Source: JAHEFU01 sp020440645 (GTDB taxonomy: Bacteria; 4484-113; JAFGCY01). From it: 64,000 nucleotides of DNA. The stretch is taken from contig JAGRNR010000009.1 of the NCBI GenBank assembly GCA_020440645.1, positions 1-64,000 of the forward strand. The letters run 5' to 3'. The notes beneath the pieces were generated by a model that saw only the letters and a list, made by a program, of their open reading frames with translations, was not told where the DNA came from and did no database searches. The position numbers and the translations under genes were made by a program. Positions 26,116 to 34,846 of this stretch are shown here, piece by piece. Within the stretch, counting starts at the first letter, position 1. Each line of letters starts with the position of its first letter.

Positions 26116-26916
26116 GTGGAATCCACGGGATGGCTCACGGCAATGGATATTGCAAGCCTTGTAGGAGTGCTGATCTGCTTCGGCGGAGTGTTTGCAGGCT
26201 TCTCGATCGAGGGCGGGTCACCGACGCAGCTGATGGCTATCAGCGCTGCATGCATCGTGTTCGGCGGAGCCGGCGGGGCCACGATGGTGGCCTTCCCGCT
26301 GTCTACCTCGATCAACCTCTGGAAGGTGATCATGCAGTGCTTCATGCGCCCCAAGGTCGACCCGATCCCGGTGATCAAGAAGTTTGTCGAGTTCTCCGAG
26401 AAGGTGCGCCGCGAGGGCCTGCTTGTGCTGGAAGAGGATGCCAACAACGAAAGCGACCCCTTCCTGCGCAACGGCCTGCAGCTGGTGATCGATGGCAATG
26501 ACACCGAACTCGTGAAGGACATCCTGCATACGGACATCAAGTTCGTGGAGGAGCGCCACCACGTCGGCCAGGCCTACCTGCAGACGATGGCGGGCTTCAC
26601 GCCGACCTTCGGGATCGTGGGCACCGTGATGGGCCTCGTGCTGGTGCTGTCAAACCTCTCCGACCCCGGCAGCCTCGGCCCGATGGTGGCGGCGGCATTC
26701 ATCGCCACGCTCTATGGGGTGGGCAGTGCCAACGCCCTTTTCCTGCCATGGGCCTCCAAGCTGAAGATTGCCAGCAAGGAGGAGGTGCTCGTGCGCGAGA
26801 TCATGGTGGAGGGCATCCTCTCGATCCAGGCCGGTGACAACCCGCGCATCGTGCAGGAGAAGCTCGCGGCATTCCTGCCGCCCAAGGAGCGTTCCCACGT
26901 CAAGCAGGAAGGCTGA
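26116..26916 (+). CDS. motA: Flagellar motor stator protein MotA (MotA/TolQ/ExbB family)
   Basis: Inner-membrane stator subunit of 266 residues, normal for MotA. With MotB it forms the ion channel that turns flagella. Four hydrophobic helices are visible: two near the N-terminus (about 12-60) and two late (about 155-220), separated by a cytoplasmic loop with charged residues (RREGLLVLEED). The conserved prolines are in TPTFGIVGTVMG and ANALFLPW. The annotated start is GTG; an ATG at 26143 is an alternative. It is first in a plus-strand operon with motB (26-base gap), a small membrane protein and fliL. No rod, hook, switch or flagellin gene is in the window. Confidence 0.93.
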   Translation: MESTGWLTAMDIASLVGVLICFGGVFAGFSIEGGSPTQLMAISAACIVFGGAGGATMVAFPLSTSINLWKVIMQCFMRPKVDPIPVIKKFVEFSEKVRREGLLVLEEDANNESDPFLRNGLQLVIDGNDTELVKDILHTDIKFVEERHHVGQAYLQTMAGFTPTFGIVGTVMGLVLVLSNLSDPGSLGPMVAAAFIATLYGVGSANALFLPWASKLKIASKEEVLVREIMVEGILSIQAGDNPRIVQEKLAAFLPPKERSHVKQEG

Positions 26917-26942
26917 CGGGGAAGCCCCGCGAGGAGTGATAC

Positions 26943-27875
26943 GTGTACATACCACAGGCACCACAAGGCAATGAAGGCGGCGATGAGCGCTGGCTGATCA
27001 GCTATGCTGACATGATCACGCTGCTCACCGTCGTGTTCATCATCCTGTTCTCGATGTCCAACATCGAGATGGAGAAGTTCAAGGCCCTCGCCGAGAGCAT
27101 GACGGACGGCATGGGTGCCAACCGCAAGAGCACCACACTTGACCCCGAGCAGAGCATCGGGGAGGACGCCAGCACGACACCGATTGACATCGGCACGATC
27201 AGTGGCGGCGAGTCGCCCTCGATCCTGTTCCCCGAGCACCAGACCCCGATCCAGATCTTCCGCTTCCGCCGCATCATGGAGGGCGAGAACGGGGATGAGG
27301 GACTGCTGGAGAAGCTGCGCGACATCCTTGACAACGAAGCCCGCCGGGAAGGCGAGCAGATCATGCAGGAATTCGGGCACGACGAACGCGTCAGCATGCG
27401 CTTCACGGAACGCGGCATCGTGCTGACCTTCCTTGACGACCAGCTGATGTTCGACAGCGGCAGCGCCGACATGAAGCCGGGATTCCGTAATGTGCTGGCA
27501 GCCCTCGGCTCGGAGCTGAACCGCCTGCCGAACTCGGTCGAGGTGCTGGGCCACACGGATGACCGGCCGATTGCCAGTGCCCGCTACCCCAGCAACTGGG
27601 AACTGTCAGCCGCACGCGCGGCAAGCGTTGCCAGGCTACTGATCGCCAATGGATTCCCGCGGGACAAGGTCAGCGTGGCCGGCTATGCCGACACCCATCC
27701 GCTGGCGGGCAACGACAGCGTGCATGGGCGGGCCGCCAACCGCCGGGTGGAAATCGTGATCCTGCGGGGCTATAACGAACCGGCCGCGGATGACACGGAG
27801 GAACCGGCCCAGCCGCTAGTCGGGCCACAGCCCAGCCCGGGCATGCCGGTGCACAGCCTGGGGGCGGGACACTGA
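26943..27875 (+). CDS. motB: Flagellar motor stator protein MotB
   Basis: Stator subunit of 310 residues. The short cytoplasmic N-terminus leads to the single helix ISYADMITLLTVVFIILFS, in which Asp23 is the essential ion-carrying carboxylate. A plug/linker region follows (about 45-150, longer than in E. coli), then an OmpA-like peptidoglycan-binding domain (about 160-285) with VEVLGHTDDRPI, SNWELSAARAASVARLL and GRAANRRVEIVI. The GTG start is preceded by GAGGAG with good spacing. The tail after residue 285 is Pro/Glu-rich and probably disordered. It is paired with motA upstream. Confidence 0.94.
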   Translation: MYIPQAPQGNEGGDERWLISYADMITLLTVVFIILFSMSNIEMEKFKALAESMTDGMGANRKSTTLDPEQSIGEDASTTPIDIGTISGGESPSILFPEHQTPIQIFRFRRIMEGENGDEGLLEKLRDILDNEARREGEQIMQEFGHDERVSMRFTERGIVLTFLDDQLMFDSGSADMKPGFRNVLAALGSELNRLPNSVEVLGHTDDRPIASARYPSNWELSAARAASVARLLIANGFPRDKVSVAGYADTHPLAGNDSVHGRAANRRVEIVILRGYNEPAADDTEEPAQPLVGPQPSPGMPVHSLGAGH

Positions 27876-27876
27876 G

Positions 27877-28188
27877 ATGGAGGATGCATGGTACAGCAGG
27901 AACTGGTTCAGGCTGGTAGTCCTGCTGCTGCCGGTCTGCCTGGTCGTGCTGCTGGCCTGGGGCTGCCCAGGCGGGGAAGGCACCGGGTTTGGCCAGAATT
28001 TCATGGACGTTGCCAGTACCGGGCACAGCACGATTGACGACTACCGCTACGTGGCGGACAGCAGCCGGCACCTGTACTGGCCTAACACGCCGAAGTACCG
28101 CAACCGGATCAGGAGAGAGGACCGCGTGTACATCCTTGACTATGACACGCTCAAGGAGTTCCACGGCTACAAGCCGGGAGAGAAATAG
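27877..28188 (+). CDS. Small single-pass membrane protein between motB and fliL
   Basis: Protein of 103 residues starting one base after the motB stop. One hydrophobic helix (about 12-28, VVLLLPVCLVVLLAW) anchors it and is followed by CPGG, so it could also be read as a lipobox-like end. The remaining 75 residues are polar, Tyr/Arg-rich and probably periplasmic (RYVADSSRHLYWPN, RREDRVYILDYDTL). No family was recognised. Tight linkage between motB and a fliL-like gene makes a stator-accessory role likely, by inference. Confidence 0.7.
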   Translation: MEDAWYSRNWFRLVVLLLPVCLVVLLAWGCPGGEGTGFGQNFMDVASTGHSTIDDYRYVADSSRHLYWPNTPKYRNRIRREDRVYILDYDTLKEFHGYKPGEK

Positions 28189-28256
28189 GACACAAGTTCG
28201 AAAACTGCAGGTTATAGATACTGTTGAGTTGAACCCCCGAAGAGAGGGATTTTTAT

Positions 28257-29162
28257 ATGGCTGACAATCAGGCAATTGACGTTGATGAGGTGCAGGAAAG
28301 CAAGCCTGCCAAGAAGGTCCGCAAGGCTGCGGGCGGAGGCGCAAAGCCGCCGCTGATGATGATCGTCTCACTGGCGGTCGCGGTGGCAGCCATCGCCTTC
28401 AGCGCACTGCTGTTCATGCAGCTAAACGGGCTGAAGGCAAAGCTGGAGGACAGCGGCACACTGGCAGTGCCCGGCGAGGAGGATGCGATGCACGCCGACG
28501 ACGGGCATGGAGAGCACGGGGATTCCCCCGACAACTTCGTGATCCCGGCGGAGGGCGTGCTGTACGAGCTCGGCGAGTTCAAGACCAACACCGCTGACAA
28601 CGAGTTCGTGCAGATGAACGTGATCCTCGAGATTGACAGCCTCTACGACCGCCATGAATGGGAGGTCTACGAGGCGATGATGGAGAAGTACGACAGCGGC
28701 GTGCAGCTCTACCGCAACTACCAACTCGGCCTTGACGAGGAGGGCAACCCGAAGGACGGGGGCAAGGGCGGACATGCCGCCCTGCCACCGGAGGATGTCC
28801 AGCAGTTGGACCCGGCGCCGGCCGATGGCCCGGTGGAGGTTGTCACTGCAGCGGCGGGCAGCACGGACGGGGTGGAGGTGGTGCCGGCGATGCACGGCGC
28901 CCCGAAGGAGGCCCCGCCGCCGGAGATGCCGGAGCTGCCGGAGAAGCCGCGCTCGATCATGGAGATCCGCCTGATGGAGAATGAATCGCGCATCCGTGAC
29001 ATGATCATCGACGAGATCGCGCGCACGGTGTCCGACGACTTCATCCGCCCGAGCGGCAAGGACCTGTTCAAGGACAACATCCGCATCAAGATCAATGACA
29101 TCATCGGCGAGCAGTACGGCCGGGTGACCGAGGTGCTGCTGCCCAACATCGTCAGTTCATAG
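28257..29162 (+). CDS. fliL: FliL-like flagellar basal body-associated protein with inserted linker
   Basis: Membrane protein of 301 residues, longer than typical FliL (about 150-180). The cytoplasmic N-terminus is basic (KPAKKVRKAAGGG), one helix follows (about 34-55), then a stomatin-like periplasmic domain in two parts: YELGEFKTNTADNEFVQMNV (about 100-135) and RSIMEIRLMENESRIRDMII to the C-terminus (about 235-301). Between them is an insertion of about 80 residues rich in Gly, Pro, Ala and Glu. FliL rings support the stator and raise torque. An SD GAGAGGG lies eight bases upstream of the ATG. The end (FKDNIRIKINDIIG, VLLPNIVSS) matches the usual FliL C-terminus. Confidence 0.87.
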   Translation: MADNQAIDVDEVQESKPAKKVRKAAGGGAKPPLMMIVSLAVAVAAIAFSALLFMQLNGLKAKLEDSGTLAVPGEEDAMHADDGHGEHGDSPDNFVIPAEGVLYELGEFKTNTADNEFVQMNVILEIDSLYDRHEWEVYEAMMEKYDSGVQLYRNYQLGLDEEGNPKDGGKGGHAALPPEDVQQLDPAPADGPVEVVTAAAGSTDGVEVVPAMHGAPKEAPPPEMPELPEKPRSIMEIRLMENESRIRDMIIDEIARTVSDDFIRPSGKDLFKDNIRIKINDIIGEQYGRVTEVLLPNIVSS

Positions 29163-29173
29163 GAGGGCCTGCG

Positions 29174-30841
29174 ATGAGGGGAAGGAGCCTGTGGGCTGCA
29201 CTGGCGGCCCTCGCGCTTGCGCTGGCCGGTTGCGGCGGCGGTGCACGCTACATACAGTTCAGTCCGCAGGAGCAGACCGTCACCAGGCTGCAGAGTGACG
29301 GTGGGCGGATCACGGCGATCATCCAGCCGGGCACCCTGGCTGACGACGTGGAGATCGCGCTGCGTGACCGCAGCGAGGGCGACCGCGGACTGCCCGGAGT
29401 GGAGGGCCGCAGCCTGGCAATCTCCTTCGAGATCAGCGGCAGCATGCCGGCCCCGCCGGTAGAGACAGCTGATGATGGCAGTGCAGCGGTTTCCGCGGTA
29501 CAGGGACGCTTCATCCCGGTCGAGCTGAGTGGCAGCATTGAGATCGAACTGGCGCTGGCCAGCGCCTGGCCGCTGGCAACGCCGCTCGATGTGCAGTCGT
29601 GGAATGAGTCCAGCCAGCGCTACGAGGAGGCCGGCCTGTCCGCCAGCCTGGCGGAAGGCGGCCTGAGCCTGAGCTTCAGCATCACGAACTTCGGGCGCTA
29701 TGCACTGTACGGCCCGCTGCCGGTGGAGTATCCGCTGGCGGCACCACCGGCACCACGGTTATCTGCCGCATCCACGCAGCTGCGCGGCCTCGAATGGGAC
29801 AGCGTGCCTGGTGCGGCGGGCTTCAACCTGTACCGCAGTGCGGCCGGAGAGGAATCCTTCAGCAAGCTCAATGAGGAACTGCTGCAGGCCGGCAGCCATA
29901 CGGACATCCTGCCTACAGCCGGTGGATATGAGTACGCACTCAGCGTGCTGCGTGACAACGGCATCGAAAGTGAGTTGTCAGCCGTGCTGGCCAGTCCGGC
30001 GGTGGACTTCGACCTGCTGCGCGAGTTCATGAGCCCGCAACTTGATGCACCGGGCAGCCTGCTGTTTGATGCTGCCAACCGGCGCCTGCTGGTCTGCGAC
30101 GAAGCGGATCCGGCCCTGTTGGCCTTCGATGAGGAGGGCCACCTGCTGCGCCGCATAGACAAACTGGGCAGTGCCGCAATGCGTGAGCCGGCAGCGCTGG
30201 CAATCGACCCCGGCACCGGCGAGGTGTACCTCTGTGACAATGGCTACAGCCAGGTGTTCCGGCTCAACAGCCAGCTTGACTTCCGCTCCAAGTTCGGCGC
30301 GGGTGGCAATAGCCCGGCCGAGTTCGATGTACTGAGTGGCATCTGCTGCGATGGCGAACGGATCGTGACTCTGGACAGCGGACGCAACCTGCTTTCGACT
30401 TTCACCCCGCTTGGCGTCTACCTGGACGCGCCATTGGATCCGCTGGATGCACAGCTTGCGTTGGCCGGGGCATCCGGCATCCTGCTCATGCCCGATGGCG
30501 GCATGGTGCTGGCCGATACTGGCAATGACCGTGTGCTGCTGCTCGACAGTGAGTTCGCCGCTTCCGCCGAACTGGCCCGCCCTGCCGGCAACGGAACACT
30601 CACTGCGCCACGCGCTGTGGTGGCTGATGTATTCGGCCGCCTGTTCGTCAGCGAACCTTCGATGGGACGGGTGAGCGTGTTTGACAGCAGCGGGGAGTAC
30701 AGCTTCCAGTTCGGCAGCGATGGCCTGCTCAATGTGGAGTTCGGTGCCGCAGGTCCGACGGGGCTGGCCTATGACCCGGCGACGGGCTACCTGTATGTCA
30801 GCGACCCCTCGGCTGGGCGGATCGCGGTGTTCGCCAGCTAG
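29174..30841 (+). CDS. NHL-repeat lipoprotein
   Basis: Exported lipoprotein of 555 residues. The lipobox is ALAGCGGG (Cys about 20). Residues about 25-175 are beta-rich and contain a ZU5-like start (GGRITAIIQPGTLADDVEI). Residues about 190-275 resemble a fibronectin type III unit (LRGLEWDSVPGAAGFNLYRS). Residues about 290-555 form NHL-type propeller blades (GEVYLCDNGYSQVFRLN, GMVLADTGNDRVLLLD, GRLFVSEPSMGRVSVFD, GYLYVSDPSAGRIAVFA). It is 11 bases after fliL, on the same strand, but its role in motility is uncertain. Its stop overlaps the stop of the convergent PP2C gene by 4 bases. Confidence 0.82.
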   Translation: MRGRSLWAALAALALALAGCGGGARYIQFSPQEQTVTRLQSDGGRITAIIQPGTLADDVEIALRDRSEGDRGLPGVEGRSLAISFEISGSMPAPPVETADDGSAAVSAVQGRFIPVELSGSIEIELALASAWPLATPLDVQSWNESSQRYEEAGLSASLAEGGLSLSFSITNFGRYALYGPLPVEYPLAAPPAPRLSAASTQLRGLEWDSVPGAAGFNLYRSAAGEESFSKLNEELLQAGSHTDILPTAGGYEYALSVLRDNGIESELSAVLASPAVDFDLLREFMSPQLDAPGSLLFDAANRRLLVCDEADPALLAFDEEGHLLRRIDKLGSAAMREPAALAIDPGTGEVYLCDNGYSQVFRLNSQLDFRSKFGAGGNSPAEFDVLSGICCDGERIVTLDSGRNLLSTFTPLGVYLDAPLDPLDAQLALAGASGILLMPDGGMVLADTGNDRVLLLDSEFAASAELARPAGNGTLTAPRAVVADVFGRLFVSEPSMGRVSVFDSSGEYSFQFGSDGLLNVEFGAAGPTGLAYDPATGYLYVSDPSAGRIAVFAS

Positions 30842-32439
30842 AGCCGGCAGTCCAGCAGCAGCACGGTGATGTTGTCTGGCCCGCCGGCTGCATTGGCGGC
30901 GTCCACCAGCGCCTGGGCCGTGACAGCCAGGCTGGCCTGCGCATTGGCGGCCAGCACGGCGGCGATCTCAGAGTCGCGCAGCGCATCACTCAGCCCGTCA
31001 CTGCAGATGAGCAGGCGTTCGCAGGGGCCGGGGCGGAAGCTGTAGACATCGGCCTGGATCTCCAGCCCGTCGCCACCGAGGCAGCGAGTGATCACGTTCT
31101 TGCGCGGATGGTCGAAGGCCTCATCCTCGCTCACGCTGCCGTTGTCAACCAGCTCCTGCACGAAGCTGTGGTCACGGGTGATGCGCTTCAGCGACTGCGC
31201 CGTGACCAGGTAGCAGCGGCTGTCCCCGACATTGAACACCGCCGAGCTGGCGGTCGTGTCACTGCTGAGCGTGCTGCCGGAGCCGAGCATCACGAAGCCG
31301 CACAAGGTGGTGCCCATCCCGGCCAGCGCGGCATCGATCGCCGAGCGCTCGATCAGGGCACGGTTGATGCCGGGGATGATCGTGGCCAGCTGCATTGGCA
31401 GCACGCCGGTGTCCTGCGTCCTGGTGCTGGGTGCCGTCAGCGCGGCCTGCAGCTGCTGGCGCAGCATGGCCAGCGCAAGCGAACTGGCGATCTCCCCGCT
31501 TTCATGACCCCCCATCCCGTCGGCCACGGCGGCGATGCTCAGCGAACTGCCGATTGCACTGTGCTGGCGCATGTCCAGCATCAGCCAGGCGTCTTCATTG
31601 TGCTGGCGCCGCATGCCGTTGTCAGTGGTGGCATGGCCCTCGAGCCTGATCCGGTGCAGGCAGCGCTGGATCTCGCTTGCCAGCATGCCGAGGCTCAGGC
31701 CAGCATTATTCTGCAGGCCGTCCAGCAGCCTGTCCAGTTCAGTCGCGATGTTTGCGGCGGGCAGCAGTTTCGGTGCCGCCAGCAGGCTGTCAACGAGCGG
31801 CCTGAGCAGGGTGACGATCTCCGAGGCGTCCGTCGGCTCTCCGGGCTGCAGTTCGCCAAAGCCCGTGAAGCGCAGTTGCCAGCCTGCCGGAGCGGTGTCC
31901 AGCCTGCGGCAGAAGCCCAGCGCATCCGCATTCAGCCGCCAGCCAAGTCCGCCGGCCTCGCAGCGCGCGAAACCTGTCGCCAGGTCATGCATTGCATTCA
32001 GGATGTCAAGTACGCGCACGCGCAGCTGGCCGGACTCGATGCCCGCGGAGAATTCGCGGAAGCCCAGGTCCACCGGCTCGAGCGCGGCACTGAGTACAGC
32101 CGTGTCGTCAGCCAGCAGGTCACGCAGGCCGAACATTGCACCGCCCTCCAGCAGGATGCCGGGCAGTGCGTCAGCGACTGCACCGCCCTGCTCCAGCACC
32201 AGCTTGAGGAATCCGTCGGCAGCGTCCCCGGTTCCGATGCTGACGCGCTCCAGGCGCATGCCGTCCCAGCGCTGGATGGTCTCGCTCTCCTCGCGGTAGC
32301 TTGCGACATTGATCAGCGGGTCCGTCGGGTCGTCATCGGCAGGCATGGACGGAGCGGCAGCCGCGGCATCATGTGCAGCGGCCTGCTGGGCCGGCTCCTC
32401 ATCTTCCCTGCGCCTGAACGGGTTCCACGACATCTGCAT
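30838..32439 (-). CDS. PP2C-type protein serine/threonine phosphatase with extra N-terminal region
   Basis: Cytoplasmic metal-dependent phosphatase of 533 residues. The catalytic domain occupies about 265-533 with its metal-ligand motifs in order: RRQHNEDAW, AVADGMGGHESGE, VFNVGDSRCYLV, ICSDGLSDAL and GGPDNITVLLLD. The first 265 residues are extra: a Glu/Ala/Pro-rich start (about 1-45), then a helical/beta region of unknown fold (DLLADDTAVLSAALEPVDLG) that may sense or dock. There is no membrane segment. Ser/Thr kinases are the expected partners, but none is in the window. The gene is divergent from plsY; a 14-base palindrome lies between the two starts. Confidence 0.92.
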   Translation of the reverse strand: MQMSWNPFRRREDEEPAQQAAAHDAAAAAPSMPADDDPTDPLINVASYREESETIQRWDGMRLERVSIGTGDAADGFLKLVLEQGGAVADALPGILLEGGAMFGLRDLLADDTAVLSAALEPVDLGFREFSAGIESGQLRVRVLDILNAMHDLATGFARCEAGGLGWRLNADALGFCRRLDTAPAGWQLRFTGFGELQPGEPTDASEIVTLLRPLVDSLLAAPKLLPAANIATELDRLLDGLQNNAGLSLGMLASEIQRCLHRIRLEGHATTDNGMRRQHNEDAWLMLDMRQHSAIGSSLSIAAVADGMGGHESGEIASSLALAMLRQQLQAALTAPSTRTQDTGVLPMQLATIIPGINRALIERSAIDAALAGMGTTLCGFVMLGSGSTLSSDTTASSAVFNVGDSRCYLVTAQSLKRITRDHSFVQELVDNGSVSEDEAFDHPRKNVITRCLGGDGLEIQADVYSFRPGPCERLLICSDGLSDALRDSEIAAVLAANAQASLAVTAQALVDAANAAGGPDNITVLLLDCRL

Positions 32440-32448
32440 TCTGCTCCG

Positions 32449-32462
32449 GGCCGCTAGCGGCC
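32449..32462. promoter_or_regulatory. Perfect 14-base palindrome between PP2C and plsY
   Basis: GGCCGCTAGCGGCC lies 10 bases from the PP2C start and 25 from the plsY start. Its position in a 47-base divergent gap suggests an operator or RNA hairpin. A TATACT sequence at 32475-32480 could be the plsY -10. Confidence 0.35.
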
Positions 32463-32486
32463 AGCCACACGGAGTATACTTCCCGC

Positions 32487-33152
32487 GTGCCCCTATATTA
32501 CTTGACAGTGCTGGCGCTCGCCGGGTTCCTGAGTGGATCCCTGCCCTTCGGCTGGCTTGTGGCGCGGCTCGGGGGCATGGACATCCGCAAGCATGGCAGC
32601 GGCAACATCGGCATGACCAATGTCTGGCGCGTGATGGGCTGGAAAGCGGGCCTGACTGTGCTGCTGCTGGACGTGGCCAAGGGCCTGCTGCCCGTGCTGC
32701 TGGCCGGGCGCCTGATGGACACCGTCAACCCACCGGGGCTGACGATCAGTGGCCGCGCCTGGCTGCTGCTGATCACCGGGCTGGCCGCGATCCTCGGGCA
32801 TACATTCACGCCCTGGCTGAAGTTCAGGGGCGGCAAGGGTGTCGCCACCAGCCTCGGTGTGCTGATCGCGCTCTACCAGTTATGGGTGTTGGCGCCGCTT
32901 GGCGTATTCCTGCTGGCGCTGGCAATCACGCGCATGGTGAGTGTCGGCAGCATCCTCGCCGCACTGAGTGTGGGCATCCTTGCGGTGGCCGTGCCGGCAC
33001 TCAGGCCCTACATGGCGTTTGGCATCCCAGTGGCTCTGCTCGTGATCTGGACGCACCGCAGCAACATCCGCCGCATCCTCGACGGCACGGAAAGCCGCGT
33101 CGGCAGCGGGAAGAAAAAGCCCGCAGCGGAGTCAACCCAGGCGGATCAGTAG
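32487..33152 (+). CDS. plsY: Glycerol-3-phosphate acyltransferase (acyl-phosphate dependent)
   Basis: Inner-membrane enzyme of 221 residues that acylates glycerol-3-phosphate from acyl-phosphate in the first step of phospholipid synthesis. The three conserved motifs are visible: motif 1 GSLPFGWLVARLGG with GSGNIGMTNVWR following, motif 2 FTPWLKFRGGKGVATSLG, and motif 3 near HRSNIRRILDGTE. About five to seven hydrophobic helices fit the family. The start is GTG with GGAG twelve bases upstream. The C-terminus is extended by a short polar tail. The partner plsX is not in the window. Its stop overlaps the nuoM stop by 7 bases, tail to tail. Confidence 0.95.
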   Translation: MPLYYLTVLALAGFLSGSLPFGWLVARLGGMDIRKHGSGNIGMTNVWRVMGWKAGLTVLLLDVAKGLLPVLLAGRLMDTVNPPGLTISGRAWLLLITGLAAILGHTFTPWLKFRGGKGVATSLGVLIALYQLWVLAPLGVFLLALAITRMVSVGSILAALSVGILAVAVPALRPYMAFGIPVALLVIWTHRSNIRRILDGTESRVGSGKKKPAAESTQADQ

Positions 33153-34846
33153 ATCCCGGCGGAGTGGATCGAATCCAGCATTGCCGAATAGCCCGCTGAC
33201 ATATGCATCAGCCAGTTCGGATAGATGCCGAGGAAGATGATCGCAGCGCCGAGTGGCAACAGCACGATGGCCTCACGCAGCGGCACACGGCCCTTCGCCG
33301 ACTCCGGTGCATCCCCCGGCAGCGTGCGCTGCAGCAGGCTGATCATGTACACCGCGCTCGTCAGCACGCCGATCACCGCCAGGGCCGAGAGGATCTGCAA
33401 AAGCAGGCTGCCGTCGATGCTGCCAACCAGCACCGTCTGCCAGCCCGGCCCGTTCTCGAACGCGCCCATTAAGCTGTACAGCTCGCCCCAGAAGCCGGCC
33501 AGCGCCGGGAAGCCCATGCCGGCGAAGGCCGCCAGCGAAAGCATGCCCGCCAGGAGCGGGGCCGCGCTGCCCAGCCCAGCGATCTCATGCACGTTGCGTG
33601 TGCCGTAGCGCCGCTCGATGCTGTCCGCCAGCAGGAACAGCGTGGTGATGATCACGCCGTGGCCCACCATGTGGTAGATCGCGCCGGTCGTTGCCAGCGG
33701 GTTCATTGCGCTGCAGCCGAGGATGATGAAGCCCATGTGGCTGATCGAGCTGTAGGCGATCATGCGCTTGATGTCGGTCTGTACCAGCGTGACAGCCGCG
33801 CCCCAGACGATGCCGATCACCGCCAGCGTGGCAACCACCGGGCCGATCGCGTAACCCTGGTCCGGCAGCGCCCAGTACAGCACGCGCAGGAATGCGTATG
33901 TCCCGCTCTTGAGCATCACCGCCGCGAGGATCACCGACATTTCCGCCGGGGCCTGGGTATGGGCCGGCGGCAGCCAGGTGTGCAGCGGGAACAGCGGTGC
34001 CTTGACGGCGAAGGCCACGAGGAAGCCGAGGAAGATCCACATCCTCAGCCAGGGCACGACATCCGTATAGCCCTCGTTCAGCAGGAAGGTTGCCAGGTTC
34101 GGGATCTGGAAGCTGTAAACGCCGGCGCTGATCACCTTGCAGATGATGAGCGACATCAGCATGAACACCGAGCCGGCCATGGTGTACACGAAGAAGCGGA
34201 TCGCGGCGCGCGCCGCCTTCTCGCGGTCCTTGCCCCAGCCGCCGATCAGCACGTACATCGGGATCAGCATCCATTCCCAGAACAGGTAGAGCAGCACGAA
34301 GTCCAGCGCCACGAAGGAGCCGATCAGGCCGACCTGCATGAACAGGGTCAGCGCGAGGAATTCCTTCACCCGCTCCGTGCGGTACCAGCCCCAGATGATG
34401 ATCAGTGGCAACAGCGCACAGGTCATCAGCACCAGTGGCAATGACAGGCCGTCGATGCCGACGTCGTAGTGCACGCTGAAGCTGCGGCTCTCGCCGATCT
34501 TGATCGCCATCCATTCGATGTCCTGGCGGTACTGGAAGCCCGGGAACTCCGCCTGGAAGGGCGTGTACTGCCCGAGCGGCTTCAGGTCCTGCACGTTCTG
34601 CGAAGTGTCCGTGTATCCGGCGTAGGGCCGCCAGCTGGTTGCACTTTCGGGCAGCCCGGTCAGCAGCAGCACCGCAAACAGCAGGCTGAGCAGCGAGAAC
34701 ACCAGGGCCACGATCTTGATTGGCAGGATCTTCTTCTTCGGGATCAGGCAGACCAGCAGGCAGCCGACCAGCGGGGCCAGCATCATCTGGGTGATGGGGT
34801 TGCTGATCCACGAGATGAAGCCTATGAAACTCTGCGTCTGGTCCAA
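33146..34846 (-). CDS. nuoM: Complex I subunit M (antiporter-like), last gene of the atypical nuo block
   Basis: Antiporter-like membrane subunit of 566 residues with about 14 helices. Residues for proton translocation are kept: Glu191 (FWEWMLIPMY), Lys282 (FAVKAPLFPLHTWLP), Lys313 (VMLKSGTYAF) and the distal Glu in GFWGELYSL. Residues 70-125 form an extra periplasmic loop between the first helices. The start is TTG directly after the nuoL stop, supported by GGAGG nine bases upstream inside nuoL; no early ATG exists. No nuoN follows: the next gene is plsY on the other strand. The channel looks functional although the redox subunits of this locus have lost their cofactor ligands. Confidence 0.95.
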   Translation of the reverse strand: MDQTQSFIGFISWISNPITQMMLAPLVGCLLVCLIPKKKILPIKIVALVFSLLSLLFAVLLLTGLPESATSWRPYAGYTDTSQNVQDLKPLGQYTPFQAEFPGFQYRQDIEWMAIKIGESRSFSVHYDVGIDGLSLPLVLMTCALLPLIIIWGWYRTERVKEFLALTLFMQVGLIGSFVALDFVLLYLFWEWMLIPMYVLIGGWGKDREKAARAAIRFFVYTMAGSVFMLMSLIICKVISAGVYSFQIPNLATFLLNEGYTDVVPWLRMWIFLGFLVAFAVKAPLFPLHTWLPPAHTQAPAEMSVILAAVMLKSGTYAFLRVLYWALPDQGYAIGPVVATLAVIGIVWGAAVTLVQTDIKRMIAYSSISHMGFIILGCSAMNPLATTGAIYHMVGHGVIITTLFLLADSIERRYGTRNVHEIAGLGSAAPLLAGMLSLAAFAGMGFPALAGFWGELYSLMGAFENGPGWQTVLVGSIDGSLLLQILSALAVIGVLTSAVYMISLLQRTLPGDAPESAKGRVPLREAIVLLPLGAAIIFLGIYPNWLMHMSAGYSAMLDSIHSAGIY

